Shown: positions 38,811 through 48,444 of the stretch, one piece after another
Layout of the letters: the number at the start of each line of letters is the position of its first letter
How positions within the stretch are numbered: position 1 is the first letter of the stretch
Assembly: GCF_001510895.1 (NCBI RefSeq)
Contig: NZ_LPWA01000001.1
Span: 302,841-366,840, forward strand
Direction of reading: 5' to 3'
Source: Mesorhizobium loti
Lineage (GTDB): Bacteria > Pseudomonadota > Alphaproteobacteria > Rhizobiales > Rhizobiaceae
Length of the DNA: 64,000 nucleotides
Translations under genes and position numbers: made by a program
The notes under the pieces: generated by a model
Databases searched by the model: none
What the model was told of the DNA's origin: nothing
Seen by the model: only the letters and a program-made list of their open reading frames with translations

Positions 38811-38848
38811 TCAAAAAAGTACCAATGATGCGACGGGAACATAGTGGC
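38811..38848 (+). promoter_or_regulatory. Conserved box, copy 2 (candidate AraC-regulator site)
   Basis: This is the second copy of the 38-nt box at 34917. It begins with the same TCAAAAAAGTAC, and the GGAAC and GTGGC blocks sit at identical offsets. It lies 102 nt before the AraC-family gene, after the permease stop. Confidence 0.6.
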
Positions 38849-38950
38849 GCCGGTTTTGTCGGCTCAGTAGTCTGGCTGGCATGGGACCGATGGGAGGTGG
38901 CGCGTCGACGAGGCGATCGCGCTTACGGTTTCGATTCGGGAGGAACAGCG

Positions 38951-39835
38951 ATGAAACCTGATCTCGAGGTTGTGCAGATCAGGCCGGGTGAATCTTTCAC
39001 CGCCTGGTCGCACGGCTATCCTTTTCGCACGGTGCGCTGGCATTTCCATCCCGAATACGAGCTGCATCTCATCGTCGCCACCCGCGGCCGCTATTTCGTC
39101 GGCGATTTCATCGGCGAGTTCGAGCCCGGCAATCTGGTGCTGACCGGCCCCAACCTGCCGCACAACTGGGTCAGCGATGTGCCGAAGGACGCGACGGTGC
39201 CGCTGCGCTGCCGCATCATCCAGTTCAACGAGGGTTTTATCGACGGCGCCATCAACACCTTCCCCGAGCTCGCGGCGCTGACGCCGGTGCTGGAAGCCTC
39301 GCGCCGTGGCGTGCTGTTCAGCCGGCAGACCAGCAAGCAGCTTAGCCCGCTGATGGAAGAGATCATGAATTCGCAAGGCGTGCGCCGCATCGAGCTGTTC
39401 ATGATGATGATGGGACTGCTCAGCCGCGCCGAGGGCGCGCGCATGCTGGCCAGCGCAAGCTATCTGCCTGACCCCTCGGGCTATATGTCGGCCGGCATCA
39501 ACAAGGCGCTGGCCTATCTGCGCGAGAACCTGACCCAGCCCTTCAGCGAGACGGATCTTGCCGCCATCGCAGGACAGTCGCCCAGCGTCTTTTCCCGCTC
39601 TTTCCGCCAGCACACCGGCATGACCCTGGTGCAGTATGTGAAGCGGCTGCGCATCAACCTGGCCTGCCAGATGCTGATGAGCGACGAGCAGGCCTCGATC
39701 ACCAACATCTGCTTCGAGGTCGGCTACAACACCCTTTCCAACTTCAACCGGCAGTTCCTCGCCGAAAAGGGCATGACGCCTTCGCACTTCCGGCGGCTGA
39801 CACTGCACAACATCAACCTGGCGAAAGCGGCCTAG
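38951..39835 (+). CDS. AraC-family transcriptional regulator
   Basis: A 294-residue regulator. The N-terminal cupin (about residues 15-110) contains WHFHPEYELHLIV. The C-terminal AraC double HTH (about residues 185-285) contains FSETDLAAIAGQSPSVFSRSFRQHTG and ITNICFEVGYNTLSNFNRQFLAEKGMTPSHFR. ATG 38951 follows a GGAACAG site. It is embedded between transport and catabolic genes and is likely to activate the operon through the two conserved boxes. The frame is intact. Confidence 0.93.
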   Translation: MKPDLEVVQIRPGESFTAWSHGYPFRTVRWHFHPEYELHLIVATRGRYFVGDFIGEFEPGNLVLTGPNLPHNWVSDVPKDATVPLRCRIIQFNEGFIDGAINTFPELAALTPVLEASRRGVLFSRQTSKQLSPLMEEIMNSQGVRRIELFMMMMGLLSRAEGARMLASASYLPDPSGYMSAGINKALAYLRENLTQPFSETDLAAIAGQSPSVFSRSFRQHTGMTLVQYVKRLRINLACQMLMSDEQASITNICFEVGYNTLSNFNRQFLAEKGMTPSHFRRLTLHNINLAKAA

Positions 39836-39957
39836 CCAGCCGGCACGTTAGACAGCGGCATCAGAAACGGTGGCCGGGGCAGGGTCAGCCCCGGCAAGGC
39901 GAGGCTTTTGTCGGCGGTGTACCGGAACGGAGCGACGGATAGGAGCACGAGGAACGC

Positions 39958-40686
39958 ATGGCTCAGAAACTGATCGACAAGGTCGCGGCCGTCACCGGCG
40001 CCGCCTCCGGCATCGGGCTCGAATGTGCCCGCATGATGGTCTCGGAAGGCGCCCGCGTGGTGCTGGTCGACCGCGACGGAGAGGCGCTGCGCGCCGTCTG
40101 CGAGGAGCTTGGCCCGGCGGCGATCCCGCTGCGGGTCGATCTGACGGATACCGCCGATGCCGCCCGCATGATGCCCGGGATCCTCGATCGCGCCGGCCAG
40201 CTCGACATCTTCCACGCCAATGCCGGCGCCTACATCGGCGGCGAGGTCGCCGGCGGCGACCCCGATGCCTGGGACCGCATGCTGAACCTCAACATCAACG
40301 CCGCCTTCCGCTCCATCCGCGCCGTGCTGCCGCATATGGTCGAGCGCAAGATGGGCGACATCGTCATGACCAGCTCGATCGCCGGCCTTGTGCCTGTCGT
40401 GTGGGAACCGATCTACACCGCTTCCAAGCACGCCGTGCAGGCCTTCGTCCACACTGTCCGCCGGCAGGTGGCGAAATACGGTCTGCGCGTCGGCGCCGTC
40501 GCGCCCGGTCCGGTGGTCACCGCGCTGATCAAGGATTGGCCCAAGGACAAGCTCGAGCAGGAGCTCGCCGCCGGCGGGCTGATGCAGCCGGTCGAGGTGG
40601 CGGAAGCCGTCATGTTCATGCTGACCAGGCCGCGCACTGTCACCATTCGCGATCTTGTCATCCTGCCGCAAAGCAATGACCTATAG
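39958..40686 (+). CDS. Short-chain dehydrogenase, ribitol 2-dehydrogenase-like
   Basis: A 242-residue NAD(P)-dependent SDR. Features are the cofactor motif TGAASGIG near residue 14, HANAG near residue 88, catalytic Ser in VMTSSIAG, and the YTASK pair (Tyr, Lys) near residue 157. The ending [12 protein letters not shown] is familiar from rhizobial ribitol 2-dehydrogenases. It would oxidise ribitol to D-ribulose for the kinase encoded next. A GAGGAA ribosome site lies before the ATG. Substrate assignment is inference from family resemblance and neighbours. Confidence 0.85.
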   Translation: MAQKLIDKVAAVTGAASGIGLECARMMVSEGARVVLVDRDGEALRAVCEELGPAAIPLRVDLTDTADAARMMPGILDRAGQLDIFHANAGAYIGGEVAGGDPDAWDRMLNLNINAAFRSIRAVLPHMVERKMGDIVMTSSIAGLVPVVWEPIYTASKHAVQAFVHTVRRQVAKYGLRVGAVAPGPVVTALIKDWPKDKLEQELAAGGLMQPVEVAEAVMFMLTRPRTVTIRDLVILPQSNDL

Positions 40687-40718
40687 AACCGCATGGATCG
40701 GGCGAAGGATCTGAAGTC

Positions 40719-42325
40719 ATGAGCAGCCATTTCATCGGCATCGACATCGGAACGGGAAGCGCCCGCGCCGGTGTCTTCGACGAAACGGGCGCCATGCTGG
40801 CATCCGCCAAGGCCGACATCGCCATCTGGCATGCCGAAGGCCATATCGTCGAGCAATCGAGCAACGACATCTGGCGCGCCGTTGTGGCGACCGTCCGCGA
40901 GGCCGTGGCGCCGGCCGGTATCTCGGCCCAGTCGGTACGCGGCATCGGCTTCGACGCGACCTGCTCGCTTGTCGTCCTCGGACCTGGCGGTGCGCCGCTG
41001 ACGGTCAGCCCGTCGGGCGATCCGGAGCGCAACATCATCGTCTGGATGGATCATCGCGCCACCGAGCAGGCGCGCAGGATCAACGAAACCGGCGAGGACG
41101 TGCTCAACTATGTCGGCGGCACATCTCGCCGGAGATGGAAACGCCGAAACTCCTGTGGCTCGCCGAGAACATGCCGCGGACTTTCGCCGCGGCGTGGCAA
41201 TTCATGGACCTCGCCGATTTTCTGACCTGGCGGGCAACCGGCAGCCTGGCGCGCTCGACCTGCACCGTGACCTGCAAATGGACCTATCTCGCGCACGAGG
41301 CGCGCTGGGACGACGCCTATTTCCGCAAAGTCGGACTTGGCGCGCTTGCGGATGAGAAATTTGCACGGATCGGCACCGAGATCGTGGCGCCCGGGAGCGC
41401 GCTCTCCAACGGCTTGACGAACGAGGCGGCGGCCGAGCTTGGCCTCTTGCCCGGAACGCCGGTCGCGGCGGGCATGATCGACGCCCATGCTGGCGGCATC
41501 GGCTCGGTCGGCGCGCGCGGCGGCGCCGGCGACGTGACGAGGCGCATGGCCTATGTCTTCGGCACCTCCGCCTGCACCATGACGACGACCGAGCAGCCGG
41601 CCTTCGTACCGGGCGTATGGGGCCCCTACTTCTCCGCCATGGTGCCGGGCCTGTGGCTGAACGAAGGCGGCCAATCGGCCGCCGGTGCCGCCATCGATCG
41701 CCTGGTCGGCATGCACCCCGCCGCCGTCGAGCTTGCCGGGCTAGCGGCGCGCAGCGGCCAGAGCCTCAGCCAGTGGCTGGCTGAGGAGGCTGAACGGCAC
41801 GGCGGCGCGGCCAGGGCGGACAAGCTCATCGGCAGCCTGCACGTCGTTCCCGAATTTCTCGGCAATCGCGCCCCCCTGGCCAATCCCGACGCGCGCGGAC
41901 TGATTGCCGGGCTGGACATGGCGACCGGCGCCGACAGCCTCGTCGCGCTCTATCTCGCCGGTCTCTGCGGCCTCGGCTACGGCGCCCGGCAGATTCTCGA
42001 AGCCATGCGCGGCCGCGGCATCAATATCGACACGATCGCCATCAGCGGCGGCGCCGGGCAGAGTCCGCTGGTGCGGCAGCTCATCGCCGACACCACCGGC
42101 AAGATCGTCTACGCGCCGACGTCTCCAGAGCCGGTGCTGCTCGGCTCGGCGATGCTGGGCGCCGTCGCCGCCGGCCGCCACCCCGACCTTCCAGCCGCCA
42201 TGTCGGCGATGTCAAAGGTCGGCGAGGTCTATTCGCCCAACCCCTCGCTGGCCGCCTGGCACGACAGGCGCTTTGCGGCGTTCGAGCGCCTGCAGGCCGC
42301 GGCGCTGTCGGTGCTGGCTGTTTGA
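40719..42325 (+). CDS. FGGY-family pentulose kinase (ribulokinase-like), frameshifted
   Basis: A roughly 535-residue FGGY carbohydrate kinase. The N-terminal phosphate-1 motif is GIDIGTGSARAG. RNIIVWMDHRA is the family substrate-site stretch. The second domain holds IDAHAGGIGSVGA, YVFGTSACTM and the adenosine motif ISGGAGQSPLVRQLIAD. A C is missing near 41122, and adding it links NYVGGT to ISPEMETPKLLWLAENMP. It probably phosphorylates D-ribulose made by the preceding dehydrogenase. It starts 32 nt after that gene with AAGGA upstream. Confidence 0.87.
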
Positions 42326-42450
42326 ATTTCCATTCGGCGACGGCCATGCCGGCTCCGCCGGGCTTCGCCATCAACTTGCCGCCCTGCACCGGGAACCATC
42401 GCCCGGCGGAGGGGTTGTGTCGTCAGTCTTCAAGACATGGAGGAAAGACG

Positions 42451-42867
42451 ATGCGGACATTGACGATGGTCCTCACGCTTTCAGCACTGGCGCTGGCGCA
42501 GCCGGTCTCAGCCCAACGCGCCGGTCCGCAGCCTCCGCAGGCCTTGCCGCCAGCACAGCAACCTCTGCCGCCCGCTGGGCAGCCGCAGCCCGACCAAGCC
42601 CAACCCGGTCAGGACAATTCCGGCCAGAAATTCACCAATGTCGTAGTGGTGGCGATCGAAGATCTGCCTGCTGAAGTGAAGGCGCAAGCGGAAGCCGTGG
42701 TCACAAGGACGACCGCCAAAGACCTGGCAAAGCTGCAAAAATCGATCGATGACTCGCCCCAGGCGGTATCGGTCTTGCATGCGAACGGGCTGAATTCCTC
42801 GCAGGTCGTCGCAGCCAACATCGATGGCGACGGCACGCTGACGCTGATCATCCAGACGACGACATGA
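42451..42867 (+). CDS. Small exported protein, unknown function
   Basis: A 138-residue protein with a clear signal peptide (LTMVLTLSALALAQPVSA). A Pro/Gln-rich linker follows (about residues 24-60), then a small conserved-looking C-terminal part with ALHAN-type and DGDGTLTLII features. GGAGGAAAG precedes the ATG. It lies alone between the kinase gene and nuoD. The family is not recognised. Confidence 0.75.
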   Translation: MRTLTMVLTLSALALAQPVSAQRAGPQPPQALPPAQQPLPPAGQPQPDQAQPGQDNSGQKFTNVVVVAIEDLPAEVKAQAEAVVTRTTAKDLAKLQKSIDDSPQAVSVLHANGLNSSQVVAANIDGDGTLTLIIQTTT

Positions 42868-42939
42868 TCGGCGCCGCGAGGCGCGGTGGACCAGGTCGGC
42901 ACCAGCCAGAAAGAAATCAGATTCCAAGAAGAGCCTGCC

Positions 42940-44130
42940 ATGGCCGAAACCGCAGTCCGTAACTTCACTCTCAACTTCGGACCGCAGCACCCGTCGGCGC
43001 ACGGCGTGCTCAGGCTGGTGCTGGAACTGGATGGAGAGATCGTCGACCGTGCCGATCCGCATATCGGTCTGCTCCACCGCGGCACCGAGAAGCTGATCGA
43101 ATACAAGAACTATCTGCAGGCCCTGCCCTACTTCGACCGGCTCGACTACGTCGCGCCGATGAACCAGGAGCACGCCTTCTGCCTTGCCGCCGAGAAGCTG
43201 CTCGAACTGCCGGTTCCCCGGCGCGGCCAGCTCATCCGCGTCCTGTTCTGCGAGATCGGCCGGCTGTTGTCGCATCTGCTCAACGTCACCACGCAGGCCA
43301 TGGATATCGGCGCGCTGACGCCGCCGCTCTGGGGCTTCGTCGAGCGCGAGAAGCTGATGGTTTTCTATGAGCGCGCGTCCGGCGCCCGCATGCACGCCAA
43401 CTATTTCCGGGTCGGCGGGGTGCATCAGGATCTGCCGGGGCAACTGCTCGACGACATCTGGGACTTCTGCGATCCGTTCCTGAAGGCCTGCGACAATCTC
43501 GAGGACCTTCTGACCGACAACCGCATCTTCAAGCAGCGCAATGTCGATGTCGGGGCGATCTCGCTCGACGATGCCTGGGCCTGGGGTTTCTCCGGTCCCA
43601 TGGTGCGCGGCTCGGGCGCGGCCTGGGATCTTCGCAAGGCGCAGCCCTACGAGTGCTATCCCGAGATGGATTTCGACATTCCAGTCGGCAAGCACGGCGA
43701 CTGCTACGACCGCTATCTTGTGCGTATGGAGGAGATGCGGCAGTCGGTGCGGATCATGAGGCAGTGTCTAGAGAAACTGCGCTCGGCCGACGGCGCGGGG
43801 CCGGTCGCCGCGCCCAACCAGAAAATCACGCCGCCGCCGCGCGCCACCATGAAGCGCTCGATGGAAGCGACGATCCAGCATTTCAAGCTCTACACCGAAG
43901 GGCATCGCGTGCCGCCTGGCGAAGTCTACGCCGCGGTGGAAGCCCCGAAAGGCGAGTTCGGCGTCTATCTGGTCTCGAACGGCAGCAATGTTCCCTACCG
44001 CTGCAAGATACGCGCGCCGTCCTTCGCTCATCTCCAGGCGATGGACTATCTGTCGCGCGGGCACATGATCGCCGACGTCGCGGCCATCATAGGCTCGCTG
44101 GATATCGTGTTCGGCGAGATCGATCGCTGA
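42940..44130 (+). CDS. nuoD: Orphan NADH-quinone oxidoreductase subunit D paralogue
   Basis: A 396-residue 49-kDa-type subunit of complex I. Typical stretches are [59 protein letters not shown], and the ending [28 protein letters not shown]. It appears full length and in frame. No other nuo gene is nearby, so it is an isolated paralogue rather than part of a nuo operon. It may serve as an alternative subunit or be a relic of a second complex I cluster. Confidence 0.93.
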   Translation: MAETAVRNFTLNFGPQHPSAHGVLRLVLELDGEIVDRADPHIGLLHRGTEKLIEYKNYLQALPYFDRLDYVAPMNQEHAFCLAAEKLLELPVPRRGQLIRVLFCEIGRLLSHLLNVTTQAMDIGALTPPLWGFVEREKLMVFYERASGARMHANYFRVGGVHQDLPGQLLDDIWDFCDPFLKACDNLEDLLTDNRIFKQRNVDVGAISLDDAWAWGFSGPMVRGSGAAWDLRKAQPYECYPEMDFDIPVGKHGDCYDRYLVRMEEMRQSVRIMRQCLEKLRSADGAGPVAAPNQKITPPPRATMKRSMEATIQHFKLYTEGHRVPPGEVYAAVEAPKGEFGVYLVSNGSNVPYRCKIRAPSFAHLQAMDYLSRGHMIADVAAIIGSLDIVFGEIDR

Positions 44131-44149
44131 CTGAAGCCGTTTTCCGTCC

Positions 44150-44211
44150 GGAATTGCGTAAAAACAAAGAGATAGAGCACTTCAGCGACTCCACCGAACG
44201 CTGAACTGCTC
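44150..44211. repeat. Rhizobial-type intergenic palindromic repeat, also nuoD terminator
   Basis: TTGCGTAAAAACAAAGA leads into a 13-bp hairpin (GAGCACTTCAGCG / CGCTGAACTGCTC, one mismatch). The GCGTAAAAACAAAG-TAGAGC layout resembles the widespread rhizobial intergenic repeats and the element at 59029. It would also end nuoD transcription. Confidence 0.6.
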
Positions 44212-44333
44212 TGATGACGCGAGGCTGCCAAGCTTCACCCTGCCGGCCGGCGGGGAGAGCAGGCAACTCCCTCCGCCTCCGGCAAAGCCCGGTATTGAAC
44301 TTCCGCGCGGTTCCAAGAACCGCGGCTATCGCC

Positions 44334-44768
44334 TCAGTGCATGAACACCGATCTCAGCCAGGCGAGAATGCCTGAGCCCGGAGAGATCGCCGCGCGAACG
44401 CGGGACGCCGCCCAGCGTGCCGGCAGATTGGCGCCGACATGGCAATGGCAGACGACCTCATGCAACTGCCAGTCGCTGAGCTCGAAGAAGCGCTTCGCTT
44501 CGCCGTAGGTGTCGTCTTGCAAACCCTGCGCACGAAAGATCGGGTCTTCGAAGGCGACAGTGATTGGCGATCCGGCGGAACGCATTCTTTCGCGCACTTC
44601 TGGAGTGGCGTATTCGGTGCCCGCAAGCGCCGAGAGGCGCCGGCTGGGATTTTGCTCGAGAAGTTGCGCCCAGCGTTCGAGGCGTTGGCCTCGACTGGCG
44701 AAAAGTACCGCTGCTTCAGCATGAACGTCGGCAACGGCATTGAGTTGGTCAACGGTTTGGTACTTCAA
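44334..44768 (-). CDS. Conserved-looking hypothetical protein
   Basis: A 144-residue soluble protein of unknown family. A perfect AGGAGG ribosome site sits 5 nt before a TTG start at 44768, which strongly supports this start. Features are a Trp/Arg-rich segment RLERWAQLLEQNPSRRLSALAGTEY and a Cys/His motif EVVCHCHVGANLP near residue 107. It has no neighbour in the same direction. Function cannot be given. Confidence 0.7.
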   Translation of the reverse strand: MKYQTVDQLNAVADVHAEAAVLFASRGQRLERWAQLLEQNPSRRLSALAGTEYATPEVRERMRSAGSPITVAFEDPIFRAQGLQDDTYGEAKRFFELSDWQLHEVVCHCHVGANLPARWAASRVRAAISPGSGILAWLRSVFMH

Positions 44769-45081
44769 GGCCGCCTCCTATGTCGGCAGTTTGACCACCC
44801 GCCCCGCAATGGAATTAAGGCGCTGCATGACGCCGGCAAGAGCCGAAATGGGTTACGGGAATCATTTGATCGGCATTCGCGTCGGATGCCGCCGGAATGC
44901 GGCAGGCTGGCATTGGAACCATCCGCCGGCATGACCGTTCTGCCAGCGTCAGCCGCCAGTCGGCGCTCGATGAGCGCCAGGGATGCGGCGATCAATCCGT
45001 CATGTTCTGGTCGGGCAGATATCCGGTTGCCGGAACCGCATCACGCCGACGCCCCGCCGGCGCAACGAGGGAAATCACTTA
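44769..45081. other. Intergenic stretch without supported gene
   Basis: This 313-nt gap separates the leftward hypothetical gene from a rightward small Pro-rich gene. Short frames here have no codon or ribosome-site support. It holds the AGGAGG of the TTG-started gene at its left edge and presumably divergent promoters. Nothing else was seen. Confidence 0.5.
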
Positions 45082-45249
45082 ATGGCCATCATCCCCAATC
45101 CCGATCCCACACCAGTCCCCACGCCGCCGCCTTTTCCCGACCCGAAGCCGATGCGCGAACCGGATCCGGAGAGGCTGCCGGACGAGGAACCCGTCCCCAA
45201 TCCGGATGAGAACGATGTGCCGCCCAAGCACTCGGGAGAGCGGGCATGA
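45082..45249 (+). CDS. Small proline-rich acidic protein
   Basis: A 55-residue protein dominated by Pro, Asp and Glu (PNPDPTPVPTPPPFPDPKP). The ATG at 45082 has CGAGGGAAA upstream. It has no membrane or signal features. Short Pro-rich proteins of this kind are common in rhizobial genomes and have no assigned role. A perfect hairpin follows, which supports a real transcript end. Confidence 0.55.
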   Translation: MAIIPNPDPTPVPTPPPFPDPKPMREPDPERLPDEEPVPNPDENDVPPKHSGERA

Positions 45250-45270
45250 TTCAGCGCTAGCCGCACGGCC

Positions 45271-45299
45271 GGCAGGAGGCGCGGTCGGCGCCTCCTGCC
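45271..45299. terminator. Perfect 12-bp hairpin between convergent genes
   Basis: GGCAGGAGGCGC pairs perfectly with GCGCCTCCTGCC around a GGTCG loop. It lies 21 nt after the Pro-rich gene's stop and 8 nt beyond the stop of the convergent SIS gene. No T-tract on either side. Confidence 0.7.
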
Positions 45300-45307
45300 C
45301 CCTCCGT

Positions 45308-45916
45308 TCATTCCCCGCGCATCGTCGCCTGGAAGGTCGGCAGGTGCTTCTTCTGCGCCTCGATCATGCGCTCGCGGTAGACGCCGTAGATGACGTCGGT
45401 GTCGTGCAGCGTCACGCCTGCGATGGTCGGCGAAGCGAAGACCGGCAGCTCGATGCCGCGCTTCGACAGCTGCTCGGCGGTGCGCGCCAGCAGTTCATGC
45501 GCCATGATCATGGCAAGCACCGTCGAGGAACCCGACACCGGCCGGCTCCAGCCTTCGACGGGCACCACCGCGTCCTCGATCGGCGAGCAGGTGTCGATGA
45601 CGAGGTCGGCGGCGTCCGCCAGCCGCTTGCCGGACGAATGCGTGGCCGGCTTGTCGAGATTGTTTTTGCTGGTGATCGCCACGACGAAGATGCCGCGCTT
45701 CTTGGCATAAAGCGCGGTGTCGATGCCGGAGGAATTGCGGCCGCTATGGCCGAAGATGATGATGGAATCGCCCTTGTTGAGCGGCTGATGATCCAGGAAC
45801 TTCTCGGCGTATTTCTCGGTCCGCTCCAGCCATAGCAGCTCGCGCACGCCGCCGGCGCCGAGCTCGCTGCTGTTTTCGCTGCTGATCGCCACCATGTTCC
45901 TGCCGCCGATCGTCAC
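45308..45916 (-). pseudogene. SIS-domain protein, 5'-truncated
   Basis: The C-terminal ~195 residues of a SIS (sugar isomerase) domain protein: GDSIIIFGHSGRNSSGIDTALYAKKRGIFVVAITS, ADLVIDTCSPIEDAV, and VSGSSTVLAMIMAHELL. Family members start about 60-80 residues earlier. Recognisable sequence begins near MVAISSENSSELGAGGV at about 45893. Beyond that the DNA belongs to a permease gene on the other strand. The start of the gene has therefore been lost at the junction. Such proteins often accompany sugar ABC operons. Confidence 0.7.
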
Positions 45917-46388
45917 GCTGATCCCGCTCTACCGCATGGTCGGCTCGATGGGCTTGAGCGCCAGCCTCGCCGGCATCATCGTGCCCAACCTCGCCAATGC
46001 CTTCGGCATCTTCCTGATGCGCCAGTTCATCGCCGGCGTGCCGGATGACCTGATCGACGCAGCGCGCATGGACGGCGCCTCCGAACTGCTCATCCTGTTC
46101 AAGATCGTGGCGCCGAGCGTGGCACCGGCGATCGCCGCACTCGCGCTGTTTGCCTTCGTCTACCACTGGAACAGCTATCTGTGGCCGCTCACCGTGCTGC
46201 AGGGCAATGCCGACGCCTATCCGATCGTGATCAGCCTCAGCCGGCTGCTCAGCTACAACCGAGGCGCCGTCAACACCGGGCTGGTGATGGCCGGCGCCAC
46301 GCTCGCCGTGCTGCCGCCGCTCGTCCTGTTCGTCTTCCTGCAGCGCTTCTTCGTCGATTCCATTGTGGGCTCGGCGATCAAGGGGTAG
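45870..46388 (+). pseudogene. Carbohydrate ABC permease (MalG-like), 5'-truncated
   Basis: The C-terminal ~165 residues of a MalG-type permease. LLIATMFLPPIVTLIPLYRMVG is followed by the EAA loop DDLIDAARMDGASELLILFKIVAPSVAPA, then the last helices to FVDSIVGSAIKG. About 110-120 N-terminal residues with the first membrane helices are absent. The gene abuts the truncated SIS gene head to head at about 45880-45897. The rest of the transporter is not in the window. ATG 45894 may be fortuitous. Confidence 0.8.
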
Positions 46389-46409
46389 CCATCAGCATGG
46401 CCGCAATCT

Positions 46410-47068
46410 TCATGATCTGACGGCGCGCAGATAATGCAGGCCGAGCCAGTTGAGCGGGTCACCTTCGATACGCTCGAAGCCGGCCGCCGCCAGCGGTTCG
46501 CGGAGGCGGTGCAGGTCGAACTGGCCATGCAGGCCGTGCTTTGCCGACATGTGTCCGCGCTCGCTAACGGGGCCGGCATAGTCGATCAGCAACAGCCGTC
46601 CGCCAAGCGGCAGAACGCGTGCAGCCTCGCGAAGGCAAAGGCTGCGTCTTGCTTCCGGCACCATGTGCAGCACCGTGGTGAAAGTGACGGCATCGAAGCG
46701 TCCATCCGCGAACGCAGCACAGCCGCATCGGCATGATGAAAAGCGATATCGAGGCCCGCCCGTCCGGCCTTGCGGCGAGCGACGGCAAGCATCTTTTCGG
46801 AGACGTCGACACCAACCACCGATCCGCCGGGCTGCACACGGCGCCAGGCCGCAATCGCCTGCGTGCCGGTGCCGCATCCGACGTCCAGCAGTTGGAAGCC
46901 GGGCGCCAGACCGGCCAGATCGAGCAGAGCCTCGCGATAGGCTCGGTCCCGCCCACGCGTCAGCATGAGGACCAGCAGGTCATAGAGGCGCGGAAAGCCG
47001 ATGCCCTTGTTGGCTTCCGGGCCGATTGCGGCCCCGGCGTTACGCACGTCGCTTCGCAAATGATGCAT
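46410..47068 (-). CDS. Class I SAM-dependent methyltransferase, frameshifted
   Basis: A roughly 219-residue Methyltransf_11/25-type protein. Motif I is LLDVGCGTGTQAIAA near residue 62, and motif II is VVGVDVSEKMLAVARRKA. Motif IV/post-I continues after a frame change: FADGRFDAVTFTTVLHMVPEARRSLCLREAARVLPLGGRLLLIDY. One base (C of a CC) is missing near 46715. It diverges from a TetR-family gene with a shared 218-nt control region, so it is probably that regulator's target. Substrate unknown. Confidence 0.85.
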
Positions 47069-47194
47069 GTCCGTCGCGTCCTTTCTTCAGCGAGAGCCTG
47101 TGACTGCCGGCACGCGACCGTCGACTGGCTTCGAAACAGTTCGTATGATAATGGACATCCTGTTCGGAATTTTCGACAGACAATGCGGATGGAA

Positions 47195-47210
47195 TGTCCG
47201 TAAGTGGACA
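47195..47210. promoter_or_regulatory. Palindrome in the methyltransferase/TetR divergent region
   Basis: TGTCCGTAAGTGGACA has 5-bp inverted arms (TGTCC/GGACA) around a 6-nt centre. It lies 77 nt before the TetR-family gene and 127 nt before the methyltransferase gene on the other strand. Size and place fit a TetR operator. A further GGACATCCTG lies at about 47153. Confidence 0.45.
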
Positions 47211-47286
47211 ATCCGGGCCTGCTGTCCTGAAAAAGGCGTCGTGAGAGGCGCTCCAGCAGCGTGGAGCAGCGAAGGAGGAATGATCC

Positions 47287-47913
47287 ATGGCGCGGGCAAT
47301 CGATCGACGAGCTGCCCGTACGCGCAAAGCCCTTCATCAGGCGCTTCTGACGCTCATGCTGCGCAAGGGCTACGAGGCGCTCTCTGTGCAGGACATCATC
47401 GATGAAGCCGATGTCGGCCGCTCGACCTTCTATGCGCACTACACCGGCAAGGAGGATCTGCTGCGCAGCGGCTTCCAGCTGCTTCGGCAGGAGCTTAAGG
47501 AGGCGCAATCGACGGTACGCGCGGGAGCCGAAGCATCACACGACGACCCGCTGGGCTTCAGCACAGCCATGTTCGAGCATGCGGCCCGGTATGCCGATCA
47601 CTACCGCACGATGATCGGCGGCCGAGGCGGCGCCGTGACGGAGAACGAAATCCGCCTGATCCTGTCGGAAATGGTGCGGCAGGAGCTGTCCTCCACGCTC
47701 CACGGCGACACCATCCCGCGCGACTTCGTCGTGCAATTCATCGTCGGCGCCTTCCTTACGGCGCTGAACTGGTGGTTCGAGCGGAAGCCGAAACTGTCGC
47801 CGTCCCAGGTCGACGCCATGTTCCGGAACCTTGTGCTCGACGGGCTGTCACCCATGATCGGTGGCGAGCGCCGGTTGGTCGATGGCCACGCTGAAAGTCG
47901 CGATGAAGATTGA
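47287..47913 (+). CDS. TetR/AcrR-family transcriptional regulator
   Basis: A 208-residue TetR-type regulator. The HTH at about residues 25-55 is GYEALSVQDIIDEADVGRSTFYAHYTGKEDLL, followed by a helical ligand-binding domain of the TetR_C_8-like type (LNWWFERKPKLSPSQVDAMFRNL). GGAGGAATG at the start supports ATG 47287. It probably represses the divergent methyltransferase gene and itself. Confidence 0.92.
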   Translation: MARAIDRRAARTRKALHQALLTLMLRKGYEALSVQDIIDEADVGRSTFYAHYTGKEDLLRSGFQLLRQELKEAQSTVRAGAEASHDDPLGFSTAMFEHAARYADHYRTMIGGRGGAVTENEIRLILSEMVRQELSSTLHGDTIPRDFVVQFIVGAFLTALNWWFERKPKLSPSQVDAMFRNLVLDGLSPMIGGERRLVDGHAESRDED

Positions 47914-47942
47914 TCGATCTCAAGGACCGAAGGCCGAGGCGC

Positions 47943-48227
47943 TTATCTAAACCGCGCCGGCGTCCACGCCCCGCCTGCCGCGTTCGACTCCACCGCAGCC
48001 GCCACGAACTTCACCCCACGCGCGCCATCGGGCGCAATGCCGATCTCGGCGGCCGAGGCTGCGGCATTGTCCGGGTCCGAGGAAAGGGCGCCCGCCACCA
48101 GCGCGATCTGATCGTCGAGCCGCATGGCCAGCCGGTGCACGGCGCCGATGAAGGCGTTGCGGCCGCCTCCAACCATGCCGACCGCCAGGCGTTTGCGCGA
48201 AGTTCCGTCAGCGGTTGCATAGACCAT
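47943..48227 (-). pseudogene. Gfo/Idh/MocA oxidoreductase with large internal deletion
   Basis: 94 codons made of two ends of a Gfo/Idh/MocA-family gene joined in frame. The N-terminus has the Rossmann start AVGMVGGGRNAFIGAVHRLAMRLDD and ASAAEIGIAP. The C-terminus ARGVKFVAAAVESNAAGGAWTP is the usual end of the family. About 270-290 central residues, including the catalytic EKP region, are gone. The junction is near DGARG (about 48025). It diverges from an RpiR gene whose operon it probably once served. Confidence 0.75.
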
Positions 48228-48444
48228 GGTTGCGATTATCCTCTCCTGAATGGTGGGGATGGCAGGCGTTGTGGGGCTTTGTCATAGCCGACTGCCGGCG
48301 ATTTCGAATGATATTTCTATTTTTTGTTTTGTAAAACGATTGTGCCGCGCTAGCCTTCTGCCTGGGTCCAGATAACGGACCGCATCCGGAGGGCAGGGAT
48401 CGGACGACGCATCCGATGATTGGGGTCATCATGGGGCACGACAA

